DNA from: JAGQVA01 sp041391725
GTDB taxonomy: Bacteria; Bacteroidota; Bacteroidia; J057
Reading direction: 5' to 3'
NCBI GenBank assembly: GCA_041391725.1
Contig: JAWKNL010000009.1
Span: 1-64,000 of the forward strand
DNA length: 64,000 bases
Part shown: positions 1 through 7,805 of the stretch, in pieces
Position numbering within the stretch: position 1 is the first letter of the stretch
Layout: every line of letters begins with the position of its first letter
Made by a program: the position numbers and the translations under genes
Notes under the pieces: generated by a model
Seen by the model: the letters and a program-made list of their open reading frames with translations, nothing else
Databases searched by the model: none
What the model was told of the DNA's origin: nothing

Positions 1-2
1 AT

Positions 3-299
3 TTATCGAACCTTGAAAAAGCTATTGATTTATCATTGAAATATTCCCTAAAACTCCCTGAATTGTGGGATTCTGGCGATTTAGAGGTAAAGAGAAGTAT
101 TCAAAAAATGGTGTTTCCGGACGGGATTCTGTATGACTTCAAAAATGACGATTATCGAACCACAAGAATAAATTCAATTTTCAGCGTAATCCCTTCATTA
201 TCAGCAAAAAACAAGCATAAAAAAAACGGGAATAAAACTGAAAATTCAGATTATTCCCGTTTAGTACCCGGGGCCGGAATCGAACCGGCACGGGTTTAA
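3..299 (+). CDS. Serine recombinase-like protein, C-terminal fragment (cut by window start)
   Basis: The open frame runs in from the left edge and ends with TAA at 297-299. The visible residues (LPELWDSGD, then a KxVFPDGI-YDxxNDDYRTxRINSIF stretch) match the C-terminal end that I know from Bacteroidota site-specific serine recombinases. The catalytic resolvase domain lies outside the window, so the assignment rests on this tail only. The last codons read backwards through the T-arm of the tRNA-Leu gene on the other strand (giving GAGIEPA), and the frame also runs through that tRNA's terminator hairpin. This arrangement is typical of an element integrated at a tRNA 3' end, where the attachment site supplies the stop codon. 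Known: such recombinases move integrative elements. Inferred: the element extends to the left of this window. Confidence 0.6.
   Translation, partial: LSNLEKAIDLSLKYSLKLPELWDSGDLEVKRSIQKMVFPDGILYDFKNDDYRTTRINSIFSVIPSLSAKNKHKKNGNKTENSDYSRLVPGAGIEPARV
225..261 (-). terminator. Rho-independent terminator of tRNA-Leu
   Basis: Inverted repeat AACGGGAATAA (225-235) / TTATTCCCGTT (251-261) with an inner stem CTGAA/TTCAG. On the minus strand it is followed by an unbroken T run (A's at 219-226). It lies immediately downstream of the tRNA, inside the 3' end of the recombinase frame. Confidence 0.8.
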
Positions 300-348
300 C
301 CCCAATGGTGTTTGAGACCATCGCGTCTACCAGTTCCGCCACCCGGGC
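265..348 (-). tRNA. tRNA-Leu (anticodon CAA)
   Basis: The minus strand folds into an 84-nt class II tRNA. It has the acceptor GCCCGGG (348-342) with CCCGGGT (272-266, one G-U pair), a D-arm with GGTAGACGCG, an anticodon stem ATGGT/ACCAT around the loop CTCAAAC (anticodon CAA, reading UUG), a variable arm, and the T-arm GGTTCGATTCC. CCA is not encoded; the base after the acceptor is the discriminator A at 265. The 3' end faces the recombinase fragment, making this gene a probable attachment site. Confidence 0.93.
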
Positions 349-359
349 ATTAAGGGTTA

Positions 360-391
360 CAAAGGTACGCAGGCGGAGAAGATTTCGCAAA
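360..391 (-). promoter_or_regulatory. Bacteroidota-type promoter of tRNA-Leu
   Basis: On the minus strand TTTG (391-388) is followed after 20 nt by TACCTTTG (367-360), an exact match to the -33 TTTG / -7 TAnnTTTG consensus of the Bacteroidota housekeeping sigma factor. The predicted start lies a few bases upstream of the tRNA 5' end at 348. Confidence 0.75.
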
Positions 392-398
392 TGATTTT

Positions 399-1445
399 TT
401 ACAACCTGACCCGCTTTCCTTCCGAAAAACTCTTTACCGCCGCTTCAATCACCTTTATCGTCCTTACGCCGTCGCTGCCGGGTACAGCCAGCGGTTTTCC
501 CTCGCGAATAGCCTCATATATGTTCTGATAATAGTCCATATAATTGCCTTTCAGGCTTTCGATTTTTCCTTTTACGGTCATTCCTCCTACGGTCGTGTGA
601 ATGGATCCCCATTCTGATTCGGGCTCCGCCCCCCAGTTTGCGCCCACAGGCAGGGTGCCTAGTTTTAGCATCTCTTCCTGCGGATCCATACCGTATTTGA
701 TGTAGGTGCCTTCTGTACCCAAAACCTTGAATCTTGGTCCCGGTTCCCGAACCAGATACCCCGCCATCAGGTTGAATTTCAGTTCATTGTAAAACAACGT
801 GATCTGAAAGTGATCGGGAATCTGCCCGCCGGTGCGCTGGGTGCGGATGTCGGCAAATACCTCTTCCGGCATGCCAAGCAGGTGCAGGGCCTGGTCGATG
901 AGGTGCGAACCGAGGTTATATACAATTCCCGCTCCGGGCAGGGGCGCTTCCTTCCAGGTATTGGGCTGAATAAAATTCCGGTAACGCTGGTATCCCGAAT
1001 GGATTTCCACCAGCCGGCCCAGCCAGCCGCTGGCAATTACCTGCTTCAGGGTGCGAAAATCGCTGTCCCACCGGCGGTTCTGGTAAACACTGAGCATAAG
1101 GTTTTTTTCTGCCGCCACATCAACCAATTCCTGCGCCTCCCCCGGGGTAATGGTAAAGGGTTTTTCTACCACTACATGTTTGCCCGCATGAAGGGCGGCG
1201 AGGGTATGCGCATGGTGGTGGATGTCGGGCGTATTCACAAACACCAGCTCGATCGCCTGATCTTCCAGAATTTCTTCCATACTTCTGACGATGGTGGTGT
1301 AGGGAAACATATCGTGAACATCGCTTTTGCTGCGTTGCCACACTTTGGCAATTTCAAATCCCGGGTGAGCGTGGAGAAACGGCCCGTGAAATACGCGACC
1401 CGACATGCCAAAAGACAATAATGCGGTTTTGATGGGAGAAGTCAT
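399..1445 (-). CDS. Gfo/Idh/MocA family NAD(P)-dependent oxidoreductase
   Basis: A 348-residue protein, a normal length for the family. The N-terminus ALLSFGMSGRVFHGPF is the Rossmann nucleotide-binding segment in the GxSGRxFHxPF form typical of one Gfo/Idh/MocA branch. It is followed by FVNTPDIHHHAHTLAALHAGKHVVVEKPF, where the EKP motif (about residues 95-97) holds the lysine that contacts cofactor and substrate. The C-terminal alpha/beta domain has GSHLIDQALHLLG, the usual catalytic histidine region. The family oxidises or reduces sugars, sugar alcohols or related polyols in the cytoplasm; the substrate cannot be read here. It is divergent from the PLP enzyme at 1501 with a 55-bp intergenic gap, and no operon partner is visible. 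Confidence 0.85.
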   Translation of the reverse strand: MTSPIKTALLSFGMSGRVFHGPFLHAHPGFEIAKVWQRSKSDVHDMFPYTTIVRSMEEILEDQAIELVFVNTPDIHHHAHTLAALHAGKHVVVEKPFTITPGEAQELVDVAAEKNLMLSVYQNRRWDSDFRTLKQVIASGWLGRLVEIHSGYQRYRNFIQPNTWKEAPLPGAGIVYNLGSHLIDQALHLLGMPEEVFADIRTQRTGGQIPDHFQITLFYNELKFNLMAGYLVREPGPRFKVLGTEGTYIKYGMDPQEEMLKLGTLPVGANWGAEPESEWGSIHTTVGGMTVKGKIESLKGNYMDYYQNIYEAIREGKPLAVPGSDGVRTIKVIEAAVKSFSEGKRVRL

Positions 1446-1500
1446 TTACGTTGATTAGATGCTTATTTTGGTAAATGTATCAATTATTGTTTAATCTCAG

Positions 1501-2688
1501 ATGAATATAGAAACGATTCTTGCCCATCTGGCAGAAGACCGGACCCGTTACGAAGGGGCAGTGGTTCCGCCGATTTTCCAGAACAGTCTTTTTACTTTCG
1601 AATCGTGGGAGGCGGTGGATGCCGCATTCGAAGACCGGTACGAAAATTTTATCTACACCCGGGGGCGCAATCCGTCGGTCGATATGGCCGAACAGAAAAT
1701 TGCAGCTATCGCAGGCGGAGAAAGAGCCTTGCTGTTTGGATCGGGAATGGCAGCAATTTCCGCAGCAGTGCTGCATTATGTCAAAGCCGGAGACCATGTG
1801 GTTACCATTAAAAATGTCTATGGCCCGGCCAATAATCTGCTCAATACCTACCTGCGCGACAAGCTGGGACTGGAAACGACCTTTGTCAGGGGTGAAACCG
1901 TGGCGGAGTTTGAAGAAGCCATTCGCCCCAATACCCGTCTGATTTATATGGAAAGCCCTTCTTCGGCGGTATTCTCACTACAGGATATAAAAGGCGTAGT
2001 GGCGCTGGCAAAAAGCCGAGACATTCCTACGATGATTGACAACTCCTGGGCTACGCCTATATTTCAGAAGCCGCTGGAAATGGGCGTCGATCTGGAAGTT
2101 CATTCCTGTACCAAATACATCGGCGGGCATAGTGATGTGGTGGCGGGCGTGGTAATCGGCCGGGAAAAAGATATCCGCCAAATCTACATGAATGAGTATC
2201 AGTTTATTGGTGGAAAAACTTCTCCCTTTGAAGCCTGGCTGCTGATGCGAAGCCTTCGTACCCTGCCTATGCGCATGCGCGCCCACGAAGAAAACGCTAC
2301 ACGCGTGGCCCATTTTCTCGAATCTCACCCCGGAATTGCGCGGGTGCGCTACCCCGGCCTGAAAAGTTTCCCGCAATACGCATTGGCACAGACGCAGATG
2401 ACCGGCAACAGCGGGCTGATGAGCTTCCGCCTTGCGACGGAGAATCTGGAGCAGGTCAAAACCTTTGTTAATGCGCTCCGATTGTTTAAAATCGGGGTGA
2501 GTTGGGGCGGACATGAAAGCCTGATTTATGCTCCGGCCATCAGCTATCTCAAGGAGGTTCCCGCTTCCCAGTTTCGGGAAATGGGCATTTCGCTGGGCGA
2601 TATGCGTATTTCGGTCGGACTGGAACACCCCGACGACCTGATCGCTGATCTGGGGCAGGCGCTTGAAAAAGCGGGTATCACTCGCTGA
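1501..2688 (+). CDS. Cys/Met metabolism PLP-dependent enzyme (trans-sulfuration family)
   Basis: A 395-residue protein of the cystathionine gamma-synthase / beta-lyase fold. Visible marks are YTRGRNPSVDMAEQKIAAIAGGE near residue 52 (the YSRxxNPT-like signature), the segment SGMAAISAAVLHYVKAGDHV, DNSWATP (PLP-pyridine aspartate), and SCTKYIGGHSD with the Schiff-base lysine at residue 205. Family members cleave or form C-S bonds of cystathionine, methionine or homocysteine; exact specificity (beta-lyase, gamma-lyase or synthase) is not decided by these motifs. Its end overlaps the convergent tolC-like gene by 11 bp, so no terminator fits between them. No sulfur-metabolism neighbour or SAM riboswitch is visible. 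Confidence 0.87.
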   Translation: MNIETILAHLAEDRTRYEGAVVPPIFQNSLFTFESWEAVDAAFEDRYENFIYTRGRNPSVDMAEQKIAAIAGGERALLFGSGMAAISAAVLHYVKAGDHVVTIKNVYGPANNLLNTYLRDKLGLETTFVRGETVAEFEEAIRPNTRLIYMESPSSAVFSLQDIKGVVALAKSRDIPTMIDNSWATPIFQKPLEMGVDLEVHSCTKYIGGHSDVVAGVVIGREKDIRQIYMNEYQFIGGKTSPFEAWLLMRSLRTLPMRMRAHEENATRVAHFLESHPGIARVRYPGLKSFPQYALAQTQMTGNSGLMSFRLATENLEQVKTFVNALRLFKIGVSWGGHESLIYAPAISYLKEVPASQFREMGISLGDMRISVGLEHPDDLIADLGQALEKAGITR

Positions 2689-4132
2689 CAGGGCGCATTT
2701 CGATAAAGTCATAAAGGGTGGCAGCCCTGAGGGAAGCCAGTGCAATCCAAAACATTTGCAGATTGGCAATCCGGGTGATTTGCGCCTGGTCTTTTTCCCG
2801 CTGGGCGATAAACAAATCCTGGATTGTCACTTTTCCGATGAGGTATCGGTTGCGGGTGATTTCGTATCGGCGGCGGGCCACATCGTCGGACCGGTTGCCG
2901 ATCTCTACCTGATTTTTCAACTGACGGAGGTTTTGCACCTGGTAGTAAATGTCCACTTCGTATTCGCGGTTTTGTTGCTCAATTCGTTTTTGGGTTTGTT
3001 GCTGGCGGGTGGTCGCAGCATCGAGTGCGGCTTTTCCTGCTCCCCACTGGATGATAGGAATATTCAGGCCTACAGAGAAAAACTCCTGGTCAATAGGGTT
3101 TTGGAAGGCGTCGTTGAACGTGGGGCCGGTCTGGTTGAGTCCGAATGAGGCGTTGATATCTGCGGTAAAGCGGCTGGAAGTTGCCGCCTGGCGCACATTT
3201 CGCTCGGCGAGGAGGCGGGAGAGTTCGTTGTTTTTGATAATGCGGCTATAAGTAAGTGCCTGTTCGACCGCCACAGCAGGGTTAATCTCAACATCTGGTA
3301 ACCGCTCTGGAATGGTGATTTCCAGTTTTGTGCCCTTCTCCAGTCCCAGGGCGGTGATGAGTTGTACCATGGCTCTTTCGTAGTCCATCTGTGCCTGGGA
3401 TAAATCTGCTTTTGCGTTCATCAGATTGAGTTCGCTCTGAAGCAGTTCATTTTCCGCGATACTTCCTACACTGAATCTTCCTTCTGAAAGCTGGAAAATG
3501 GTGTCGTTGTTGGTTACGTTGTTTTGTGCGCGTTGAATTCCCTGCTGGGCAATGAGGGCTTCAAAATATTTTTGGGTGATGTCCACAGCAATATTTTCTC
3601 TTTCCTGGAGGTAATCAATTTTTGCCAGGTCAAAACGCATTGCCTGTTCGGTTTTGTTCCACTTGGCCGAATTAAGCTGGAATAATGGTTGTGAAACGCG
3701 TATTCCCAGTGGATAGGAACGCCAGTTGGTAAAGCCGTTGTCGCTGAGAAAGGAGAAATTGGATAGCCCCGAAAAAACTGAAAGGGTGCCTCCTGTGAGT
3801 GGAATCACCTGATTGACATTAAAACTGGCGTCGGAATAGGTCTGGCTCTGATAGACAAACTTGGGGCTTCCGTCGTCCTGCTGGATATTGACATAAGACC
3901 TGCGGAGCCCGGGCAGGTCGGCGGAGAAGTTTAATTGAGGTTTGAGCGAAGCTGTGAAGGACTGGTAACTATAGGTCGCCGCAGTTATGCCCATATGTGC
4001 AATCTGAGCTGCGGGGCTGTTGTCCTGCGCCATCCGTATGCAGTCATCGAGGCTCAGGATGCGGGCGGATTGGGTTTGGGCAGAAAGTACACTGACCGAC
4101 AGAAAAATAAGTACGGAGATGAGGTATTTCAT
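2678..4132 (-). CDS. TolC family outer membrane efflux protein
   Basis: I place the start at the ATG at 4132, which opens a clear signal peptide (MKYLISVLIFLSVSVLSAQ); the longer frame upstream would overlap the permease gene. The mature protein, of about 465 residues, starts with LSLDDCIRMAQDNSP, the standard N-terminal helix of TolC-type proteins. It contains two long helical, Gln/Asn/Ala-rich coiled regions (e.g. residues 130-300 and 340-470) of the duplicated outer membrane factor fold. It is the third gene of an efflux operon (adaptor 6792, permease 5478, TolC) and would form the outer membrane exit duct for the MacB-like pump. The 3' end overlaps the convergent PLP enzyme gene by 11 bp. 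Confidence 0.9.
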   Translation of the reverse strand: MKYLISVLIFLSVSVLSAQTQSARILSLDDCIRMAQDNSPAAQIAHMGITAATYSYQSFTASLKPQLNFSADLPGLRRSYVNIQQDDGSPKFVYQSQTYSDASFNVNQVIPLTGGTLSVFSGLSNFSFLSDNGFTNWRSYPLGIRVSQPLFQLNSAKWNKTEQAMRFDLAKIDYLQERENIAVDITQKYFEALIAQQGIQRAQNNVTNNDTIFQLSEGRFSVGSIAENELLQSELNLMNAKADLSQAQMDYERAMVQLITALGLEKGTKLEITIPERLPDVEINPAVAVEQALTYSRIIKNNELSRLLAERNVRQAATSSRFTADINASFGLNQTGPTFNDAFQNPIDQEFFSVGLNIPIIQWGAGKAALDAATTRQQQTQKRIEQQNREYEVDIYYQVQNLRQLKNQVEIGNRSDDVARRRYEITRNRYLIGKVTIQDLFIAQREKDQAQITRIANLQMFWIALASLRAATLYDFIEMRPVSE

Positions 4133-4143
4133 GGAAAATGGGG

Positions 4144-5478
4144 TTAATTGGAGCGGAGAGAAACGACCGGATCCTGTCGGGCAGCCTGCCGGGCAGGGTA
4201 AATCCCAAAAATCAGTCCGATGGCAACTGCAACGGGAAAGGAGATAGCCAGAAAAACCGGCGATATGATGGTCTGAATATTGGTCAGGTACTCGATCGCG
4301 AAACTCAGCCCGACACCCAGCAATACACCAATGACGCCTCCGGTCACGCTGATAACGATAGCTTCGCACATAAACTGCAATACGATATCATTTTTGGTAG
4401 CTCCCAGCGAAAGCCGAAGGCCGATTTCCTTGATCCGTTCCAGTACGGATGCGAGCATGATATTCATGATGCCGATCCCACCCACCAGCAGGGAAATGGA
4501 GGCGATAGCCCGCAGTACCCAGTTGAAAAGGTCGGTACTTTCCTGTTTTTTCTGGAGGAGGGTTTCTGGAATAATGATCTGAAAATCAACCACCTGATTG
4601 TGTCTTCTGCTGATCATGCGGTTGGCTATTTCTGCAACTTTCCGGCTGTAGGCAGTGTTGGAGACTTTTAAGACGAGGTTGTCGATCTGGTGGTAATTGG
4701 CCGGAGGAGCGGTGTCGTCCGATTCTTCTTCCTGTTGTGCTGCGCGAAGCAGCCCTGTCTGCGTTACGAGCGAACGGTTTTTGTATCTCAGCAGCACCGT
4801 TTGTATGGGGGTATAAATGTCCATATCGTAATTGCGGATGCCGAGTTCATCGCGTACCTCCTGTGTGATATTGCGGGGTTTCATGACTCCGACGACCGTG
4901 AGCCAGTGTTTCCCGCATTTGATTTCTTTGCCGATGGCTTCATCTGTGGCAAAAAACTTGGCCTTCACGCCATATCCGATAATACAAACCGCCTGGGAAT
5001 AGAGAAGCTGTTCGTCTGTAAAATGATTTCCCTCCAGCAAATCCATTTCACTGTGTTCAAAGTATGTTGGCGTTACTCCTACGAGTTTGATACTTCGTTT
5101 TCTCCCTTCCCGGACGGCCATAGTCTCCAGTTCAATTTCCGGACTGACTGACTCCACATAGGGAAGATCAGCGAGTCCTTTCAAATCGTGCATGGTAAGA
5201 CCGGGCGTATAGCGGTTGGGCTGGCGTTTTGATTCATCCTGGCTTTCCTCCACCTCTTCTTCTTTCTGCTCGATAATGGGTTTGATGATGATATTGTTGG
5301 CACCGAGGGCATTCATCTGTTGCAGAATTTTCTCCTGCGTACCTCTTCCGATGGCGAGCATGGCAATGACCGATGCCACACCAAATACAATTCCCAACGA
5401 GGTGAGTACCGCGCGCAGCCAGTTTTGGCTGATGGCATCCAGTGCAATGAGGAAGTTGTAAATCAGCTTATTAAGCAT
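4144..5478 (-). CDS. MacB-like ABC transporter permease (FtsX domain)
   Basis: A 444-residue permease. Helix 1 (RAVLTSLGIVFGVASVIAMLAIG, about residues 23-46) is followed by a large periplasmic MacB core domain. The C-terminal FtsX domain has three helices and carries the GGIGIMNIMLASVLERIKEIGLRLSLGATKNDI motif region and the ending IYPARQAARQDPVVSLR, both highly typical. MacB-type permeases act as mechanotransmission machines with a TolC duct and an HlyD-like adaptor, both encoded here. No ATPase domain or ATPase gene lies in this operon; a MacB/LolD-type ATPase sits alone at 17892-18584 and is a possible partner (inference). Confidence 0.9.
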   Translation of the reverse strand: MLNKLIYNFLIALDAISQNWLRAVLTSLGIVFGVASVIAMLAIGRGTQEKILQQMNALGANNIIIKPIIEQKEEEVEESQDESKRQPNRYTPGLTMHDLKGLADLPYVESVSPEIELETMAVREGRKRSIKLVGVTPTYFEHSEMDLLEGNHFTDEQLLYSQAVCIIGYGVKAKFFATDEAIGKEIKCGKHWLTVVGVMKPRNITQEVRDELGIRNYDMDIYTPIQTVLLRYKNRSLVTQTGLLRAAQQEEESDDTAPPANYHQIDNLVLKVSNTAYSRKVAEIANRMISRRHNQVVDFQIIIPETLLQKKQESTDLFNWVLRAIASISLLVGGIGIMNIMLASVLERIKEIGLRLSLGATKNDIVLQFMCEAIVISVTGGVIGVLLGVGLSFAIEYLTNIQTIISPVFLAISFPVAVAIGLIFGIYPARQAARQDPVVSLRSN

Positions 5479-5523
5479 GATAGAAGTGTTTCTTGAGATG
5501 ATGAGGTAGGGTAGGGGAATGGG

Positions 5524-6792
5524 CTATTCGAGACTGGCCTCCAGCGCTTTTTTGTCGAGAAAGTAAAAGGGCAGCCCGGCGGTATCGGTGGGAAAGGAAA
5601 GGAAAATTTTGTCTTTCAGATCCAGTCCGTCGAGTATCTCGACGTGGTTGTCATTCATCAGCCCGGCGCGGACTTCCTGACGCACCATTCCTGCGGAAGA
5701 TTGTTTGAATACGAAGCTGACACTGTCATTGGCGTGGAGGCTTTCGAGGGGGATGTAGAGTGCACTTTCGCGGGTGTCCACCAGAATTTCGTTGCTGGTA
5801 GTCATGGCAGGGCGAAGGGTCGTGTCATTGTCTATTACCGTAATTTTTACCTCAAACACCTTGGAGTCGGAGTTGGGCTGTTGTTCCCCGATATTGGCCA
5901 CTTCTTTAATGACTCCTGCCATGTATTTGTCGGGCACAGCGTCGAGTCCGATTTTTACTTTCTGGCCTTTTTTGATTTTCTGAATATCAATTTCGTTGAT
6001 ATAGGTAATGGATTCCATTTCAGAGAGGTCGGGCAGGGTCGCCACGACGGGATCCCAGGGGCTGATCATGGAACCTGCGACGCGTTTTTTTCCGTTCCAT
6101 TCGCGCTGGTAGATGAGCATTCCGTTTTCGGGGGCAGACACCGTAAATTCCTGAAGCAGGGCGATCAGGTCGTTGTAAAATTTCTGCTCCTTGTTGAGGT
6201 CAGATTCGACTTCCTTTACTTTGGCCACAGACTGGGCGATGCGTTTCTGGTAATTGGAAATGGCCTGTTCGTAGGTTCTTTCGGCTTTTTCGTATTCGAG
6301 CTCGAGTTTTTTCTGGGTAGCGGGGGCCTCGTATTTTGCCTGCTGCATTTCATATTGTTTTTCCTGCATGGCGTATCTGAGGTTGGCGATATTGTCGCGG
6401 GCTTCGGATAAGGTAAGGGCAGTATCGAGAACGGTCTGGGTATATTGCGATTGTGCTTTTTGAAGGGAAAGTTCTCTTTCAGCAATTTTCCCAACTACTT
6501 CGCTTTTGTCGAGTTCGGCGATCAGGTCTCCTTTATTTACCAGGGTACCTTCGGGGATAATGGTGCTGATTTTCATCTGGTAAATGCCTGCCTGCCTTCC
6601 GCTCTGCGGGCCGTAGATTTCGATAGAGTTTTTGGCCTGAAGTTCGCCGGTGGAGGTTACCACCACGTCAAATTTTCCTTTCTGGGGAGAGACGATAATG
6701 TCCTGAGAAGATGATTTGTCAATGGATGCACAACCTGTCAGGATAAACACAAACAAGCAGGATGTCAGGAAAAAGAGGCATGTAGATTTCAT
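5524..6792 (-). CDS. HlyD/MacA-like efflux adaptor lipoprotein
   Basis: Starting at the ATG at 6792, the protein opens with a lipoprotein signal peptide ending ILTGC (lipidated Cys21); an upstream in-frame ATG at 6813 would only add seven residues. The order is lipoyl half (GELQAKNSIEIYGP), a long coiled-coil hairpin rich in Glu/Gln/Lys (about residues 100-200), the second lipoyl half (FTVSAPENGMLIYQ), then beta-barrel and membrane-proximal domains. Length (422 residues) fits a MacA-like periplasmic adaptor that bridges an inner membrane permease and TolC. It is the first gene of the efflux operon with a 45-bp gap to the permease. Substrates are unknown. Confidence 0.88.
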   Translation of the reverse strand: MKSTCLFFLTSCLFVFILTGCASIDKSSSQDIIVSPQKGKFDVVVTSTGELQAKNSIEIYGPQSGRQAGIYQMKISTIIPEGTLVNKGDLIAELDKSEVVGKIAERELSLQKAQSQYTQTVLDTALTLSEARDNIANLRYAMQEKQYEMQQAKYEAPATQKKLELEYEKAERTYEQAISNYQKRIAQSVAKVKEVESDLNKEQKFYNDLIALLQEFTVSAPENGMLIYQREWNGKKRVAGSMISPWDPVVATLPDLSEMESITYINEIDIQKIKKGQKVKIGLDAVPDKYMAGVIKEVANIGEQQPNSDSKVFEVKITVIDNDTTLRPAMTTSNEILVDTRESALYIPLESLHANDSVSFVFKQSSAGMVRQEVRAGLMNDNHVEILDGLDLKDKIFLSFPTDTAGLPFYFLDKKALEASLE

Positions 6793-6932
6793 GGAGCAGG
6801 TTAAGAGGTACAAAGGTGAATATTAAAGCATAATGAACTTATGGGCATAAGTTACAGTCTGCCCTGCAAAAATAAAAAGCAATCGACTGGGGAATGCTGC
6901 GGAAATGGGCGGGAGATTAGCCAGAGAAGGAC

Positions 6933-7805
6933 TCATGTCATATATTCCTGAAAGAATTCTCTGTCGATCTCATAGACAATTTTTCGCTTCAAACCCAGTT
7001 CATTTTTTTCAAACAGTTCTACTAAAACTTCTCCATCCACCAGTTCTATAGGAGGAGCGCCATCTCTGACCGCTTCTTTCTTTGCATCCTGCGAAAAACG
7101 CCCGGTAGTAATAATAATGCCTTTATCGGCCCTACCCTGCATAGCTCCACGGAAGTCTCTGACGGTTGCAGATCCTACTGTTCCCAGATAACGTTTAGCC
7201 TGAAACAAAACCTTAAAGCTGATAAGGGGATTAATCTCAAGTATGCCTTCCCCGTCAATTCCTCCATCTCCCGATTTTCCTGTTACTGACACTTTCTTAA
7301 ACCCTGATTCTCTGAGTAGTCGCTGACAAATCCGCTCAAAACCTGCAGGAGGAAGATTTTGGAGAATTCCGATTAAAGTATTGGCGTGCGACTCGTCATC
7401 GATTAATGTTTCTTCAATTTTTTCCAGGTCAGAGGATTCTTCTATAGCGGAAGTTTTTCCATTTCCTTTTGTAGTGAATTTAGAATGAACTTCCTTAAAA
7501 ATCCGGTGAGCATCCTCTGATGCAATCTGTACATTGGCACCTTTTTCGGTTAGACGCCAAATCCCTCTTTTTGAAGAATCATCCAGGATACCATCTTTAA
7601 CCAGATAAATTCTTGCCCAGGCAATTTGATTTCTGACACGCGATGCGCCACTTTTTAGTTTTTCTTCCAATCGGGATTCAGGAATTTTCATTTTTTCAAT
7701 TACCATATCCTGAACCTCACCGGCATTTGCAGAACCTCCCGATTCTTTTAGCACATCCACGATAGGGGCAAAAAAACGGATAAACTGAGGACCTTTACTT
7801 TTCAT
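6933..7805 (-). CDS. Mrr-like restriction endonuclease (PD-(D/E)XK)
   Basis: A 290-residue protein with the two-domain layout of Mrr. The N-terminal winged helix (about residues 10-90) includes RNQIAWARIYLVKDGIL and GIWRLTEKG, typical of Mrr_N. The C-terminal Mrr_cat nuclease (about 145-275) has AGFERICQRLLRESGF, then GDGGIDGEG with Asp184 and FQAKRY with Gln202 and Lys204, the D-QxK variant of the PD-(D/E)XK site. Known: Mrr-family enzymes cut DNA, often modified DNA. It is the last gene of an overlapping operon (11-bp overlap with the TPR gene) after a TPR protein and a P-loop ATPase. Inference: it is the effector of that system. No modification methylase is nearby. Confidence 0.88.
   Translation of the reverse strand: MKSKGPQFIRFFAPIVDVLKESGGSANAGEVQDMVIEKMKIPESRLEEKLKSGASRVRNQIAWARIYLVKDGILDDSSKRGIWRLTEKGANVQIASEDAHRIFKEVHSKFTTKGNGKTSAIEESSDLEKIEETLIDDESHANTLIGILQNLPPAGFERICQRLLRESGFKKVSVTGKSGDGGIDGEGILEINPLISFKVLFQAKRYLGTVGSATVRDFRGAMQGRADKGIIITTGRFSQDAKKEAVRDGAPPIELVDGEVLVELFEKNELGLKRKIVYEIDREFFQEYMT

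Noticed and set aside
264..299. GAGIEPARV tail as real recombinase protein sequence
   Set aside because: It is the complement of the tRNA T-arm translated in frame; such tails occur wherever an ORF runs into a tRNA gene and do not indicate a domain.
810..1421. 203-residue plus-strand frame opposite the Gfo/Idh/MocA gene
   Set aside because: Shadow of a well-supported oxidoreductase gene; no motif of its own.
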